Shown here one piece after another: positions 63,969-64,000 of a stretch of DNA of 64,000 nt. The number at the start of each line of letters is the position of its first letter. Position 1 is the first letter of the stretch. The position numbers and the translations under genes are program-made. Under the pieces are notes generated by a model, which saw only the letters and a program-made list of their open reading frames with translations, searched no databases and was not told the DNA's origin. Origin of the DNA: Fictibacillus phosphorivorans (GTDB lineage Bacteria > Bacillota > Bacilli > Bacillales > Fictibacillaceae); NCBI RefSeq assembly GCF_007673525.1, contig NZ_VDZU01000001.1, forward strand, positions 1,178,001-1,242,000, read 5' to 3'.

Positions 63969-64000
63969 ATTAGTAAGGACATGTCTGTCAATGAAGGTAT
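63969..64000 (+). CDS. infC: Translation initiation factor IF-3 (5' end only)
   Basis: Runs off the window after 11 codons. The frame reads ISKDMSVNEG from an ATT codon at 63969, eight bases after GGAGGT, with the first residue actually fMet. infC genes of bacteria, including B. subtilis, use such non-canonical starts because IF-3 rejects them, giving autoregulation. The ATG at 63981 is too far from the SD to be the start. Confidence 0.88.
   Translation, partial: MSKDMSVNEG

Noticed and set aside
63981..64000. ATG at 63981 as the infC start
   Set aside because: It is 20 bases from the SD; the ATT at 63969 has the correct eight-base spacing and the expected N-terminal sequence.

Overview
The window is a chromosomal segment of a low-GC, endospore-forming Bacillaceae bacterium. 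The evidence is strong Shine-Dalgarno sites (AAGGAGG type), sporulation genes (sspA, ytfJ/gerW, ytrH, ytrI, ytvI, ytxC, ytaF), a T-box leader, an L20-type leader, and a gene order that closely follows the Bacillus subtilis hisJ-ezrA to thrS-infC region. A Fictibacillus-like relative is my guess for the genus, but this is inference only. I saw no tRNA, rRNA, CRISPR array, prophage or intact insertion sequence.

Left part (1-17 kb): hisJ (-), ezrA, nifZ-thiI (4-thiouridine/thiamine sulfur transfer), two inverted copies of a dispersed hairpin repeat, sspA, the acyl-CoA synthetase ytcI, the amidohydrolase ytcJ, NAD kinase (-), ytfI-ytfJ, tpx, ytxK, ackA, a GNAT acetyltransferase, an EcsC-family protein and moaB. 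Compared with B. subtilis, as I remember it, braB (between ezrA and nifZ) and yteJ-sppA (near NAD kinase) are absent, and the GNAT and EcsC genes are extra.

Middle (17-44 kb): argG-argH behind AhrC-like boxes, a 53-codon small protein gene, ald, ytkL, ytoI, ytpI (-), nrnA, the sporulation group ytrH-ytrI plus a small downstream gene (-), dnaE, then a ytsJ-gntR-accD-accA cluster with a FadR-type operator at its promoter, pfkA-pyk, fxsA, a third hairpin repeat, ytvI (-), ytwI, the TCA genes citZ-icd-mdh, and a MaoC-like gene with a perfect CcpA cre box. Much of this stretch is central carbon metabolism (pyruvate, malate, malonyl-CoA, citrate), and the operators suggest tuning by carbon supply.

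Right part (44-64 kb): phoP-phoR behind three exact TTTACA direct repeats (PhoP boxes), polA-mutM-ytaF-coaE, gapB with CcpN-like sites, speD with a structured leader, a small cytosolic protein, nrdR-dnaB-dnaI (replication), mqnC (futalosine pathway), an amino-acid ABC transporter lacking its ATPase gene, ytxC, T-box-thrS, a four-unit 21-bp repeat, and the L20 leader followed by the start of infC, which begins at an ATT codon and runs off the window.

Nothing here looks like a wholly new defence or mobile system. The best leads are regulatory: the hairpin repeat family, the 21-bp phased repeats before infC, the GntR operator on ytsJ-accDA, the PhoP boxes, the cre and CcpN sites, and the speD leader.
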